Below are positions 63,135-64,000 of a DNA stretch of 64,000 nucleotides, piece after piece. The notes under the pieces were generated by a model. The model was not told where the DNA came from. It made no database searches and saw nothing but the letters and a program-made list of their open reading frames with translations. The DNA is from Clostridiaceae bacterium. GTDB lineage: Bacteria > Bacillota_I > Bacilli_A > Erysipelotrichales > Coprobacillaceae. Location: contig CABJAS010000004.1 in NCBI GenBank assembly GCA_902363625.1, positions 124,001 to 188,000 on the forward strand, written 5' to 3'. Numbering within the stretch: position 1 is the stretch's first letter; each line of letters starts with the position of its first letter. Both the position numbers and the translations under genes were made by a program.

Positions 63135-63620
63135 ATGTTTAGAGAAATGCGTCGTAAAAATCAACTTTTATCATTAGAAGAAACTATTTCTATTCTCGAA
63201 CAAGAGACATCGGGAACTTTAGCGGTTTTAGGGGATGACGGGTATCCTTACGCAGTGCCATTAAGTTATGTCTATGAAGCTTCTAAGATTTATTTTCACT
63301 GTGCTAAGACCGGGCATAAGATGGAGGCTATTTTAAATAATGATAAAGTATCGTTCTGTATTATTGCTCAAGATCACATAATTCCGGAAGAATATACAAC
63401 GTATTATCGAAGTGTAATCGTGTTTGGAAAAGCACGTCTATTGGAAAGTGAAGAAAAACGTCATGCGATTGAAATCTTAGCTAAAAAGTATTCCCCTCAA
63501 GATGAAGCAGGACGTGCAAAGGAAATCGAAGAATCTTTTAATCGTGTAGCTATGATTGAAATCGCTATTGAGCATATGACAGGAAAAGCTGCCCTTGAAC
63601 TTGTTAAAGAGAATAAGTAG
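63135..63620 (+). CDS. Pyridoxamine 5'-phosphate oxidase-fold flavoprotein, NimA-like
   Basis: 161 residues. FREMRRKNQLLSLEETISIL, GTLAVLGDDGYPYAVPLSYV and KIYFHCAKTGHKMEAILNND match the split-barrel flavin-binding group that includes NimA nitroimidazole reductases. In gut anaerobes such proteins are common and often have other roles, so resistance is not claimed. AAAGGAG precedes the ATG; the next gene starts two bases after its stop. Confidence 0.86.
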   Translation: MFREMRRKNQLLSLEETISILEQETSGTLAVLGDDGYPYAVPLSYVYEASKIYFHCAKTGHKMEAILNNDKVSFCIIAQDHIIPEEYTTYYRSVIVFGKARLLESEEKRHAIEILAKKYSPQDEAGRAKEIEESFNRVAMIEIAIEHMTGKAALELVKENK

Positions 63621-63622
63621 AA

Positions 63623-64000
63623 TGGCAGATACCGGAATTCCCGTTATTTCAACTCAACGTTGTCTGATTCGTCCGTTTCAGCAGTCTGATATCTTCACTT
63701 TTATGGAGTATCACAATAATGAACAGTGGATGTGCTATCAGGGATTCAAGGGGCTGACCTACGAGCAGTATTGCCAAATATTGTTGAAGCCATCCGTGTT
63801 GGAGGAAGGAATGCAGCTCGCTATTATTAATCATAAAGAAACAAAGTTGATCGGGGATCTTTATTTGAAAAAAGAATCAGATCAGCTTTGGCTGGGATAC
63901 ACCATACATCCTTTATATCAGCGTCAGGGATATATCTATGAAGCCGTCTTTGGAATTATAAATTGGGCTTCAAAACAAGATATATCATTTTTGAAGGCTG
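63623..64000 (+). CDS. GNAT acetyltransferase, truncated by the window edge
   Basis: The first 126 codons are present. ISTQRCLIRPFQQSDIFTFM is the typical RimJ/RimL-like start, and WLGYTIHPLYQRQGYIYEAV holds the acetyl-CoA loop. The start ATG 63623 lies two bases after the NimA-like stop, so translation is probably coupled. It resembles the acetyltransferase at 21080 in style (IGD-L and GYT-HP blocks). The 3' end is outside the window. Confidence 0.8.

Noticed and set aside
63135..63620. Nitroimidazole resistance gene nim
   Set aside because: The fold matches, but most such homologues in gut anaerobes are not proven resistance determinants.

Overview
The window is a chromosomal stretch of a low-GC Gram-positive bacterium, most likely of the class Erysipelotrichia or a close relative among gut Firmicutes. 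This rests on AT-rich DNA, strong GGAGG-type ribosome sites, frequent GTG and TTG starts, a Firmicutes-type order of housekeeping genes, and a short tmRNA tag ending in Phe-Ala. No rRNA, tRNA, CRISPR array or intact insertion sequence was seen; the only stable RNA gene I am sure of is ssrA.

Layout. 1-7.8 kb: accessory metabolic and envelope genes (end of a carboxylesterase, lipoprotein, FAD-Rieske oxidoreductase, ferritin-like protein, Cu/Zn superoxide dismutase, L,D-transpeptidase, alpha-glucosidase, acetyltransferase). 7.9-10.7 kb: a short ClpA/C-type ATPase and ispD. 10.8-11.9 kb: rpsF-ssb-rpsR. 12-18.7 kb: an auxin-efflux-type carrier, then the conserved yybS-gdpP-rplI-dnaB block and tdk. 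18.7-19.06 kb: two tandem, diverged units that look like small RNAs with C-rich loops. 19.1-28.4 kb: prfA-prmC, small unknown genes, an ECF transporter S component with a structured leader, an AraC-type regulator, then a short spoIIR-like gene, sua5, rpiB, glyA and upp. 28.4-35.3 kb: the complete F-type ATP synthase operon. 35.3-43.7 kb: ywzB-like gene, spoIID, spoIIQ, mbl, a tagO/wecA-like gene with an extra outside domain, secG, rnr, smpB and ssrA. The order from tdk to mbl follows Bacillus subtilis closely, including three sporulation genes, but spoIIID and murA are absent.

43.7-50.6 kb is a decayed, very AT-rich island at the 3' end of ssrA. It holds a frameshifted gene, a gene split by TGA, a degenerate copy of the ssrA 3' end, and a rhuM-like gene with five in-frame stops. 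Among these wrecks stands one intact 1115-residue gene: a restriction-endonuclease-like domain joined to a STAND-type NTPase and a long helical sensor region. It is the best candidate here for a single-gene anti-phage defence system.

50.7-64 kb is accessory: small membrane proteins, a PAS protein, a P-loop kinase, acetyltransferases, a methyltransferase-like membrane protein, an MFS exporter, a choloylglycine-hydrolase-family enzyme with a penicillin-acylase-like residue, a TetR regulator beside an MBL hydrolase / phosphatase / aldo-keto reductase operon, a secreted nuclease, a DUF1847 protein and a NimA-like flavoprotein.

Together the core genes cover translation (rpsF, rpsR, rplI, prfA, prmC, sua5, smpB-ssrA), replication (ssb, dnaB), nucleotide salvage (tdk, upp), energy (atp), c-di-AMP turnover (gdpP) and cell-wall growth (mbl, tagO-like). 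All functions are inferred from sequence motifs and gene order; no database search was run.
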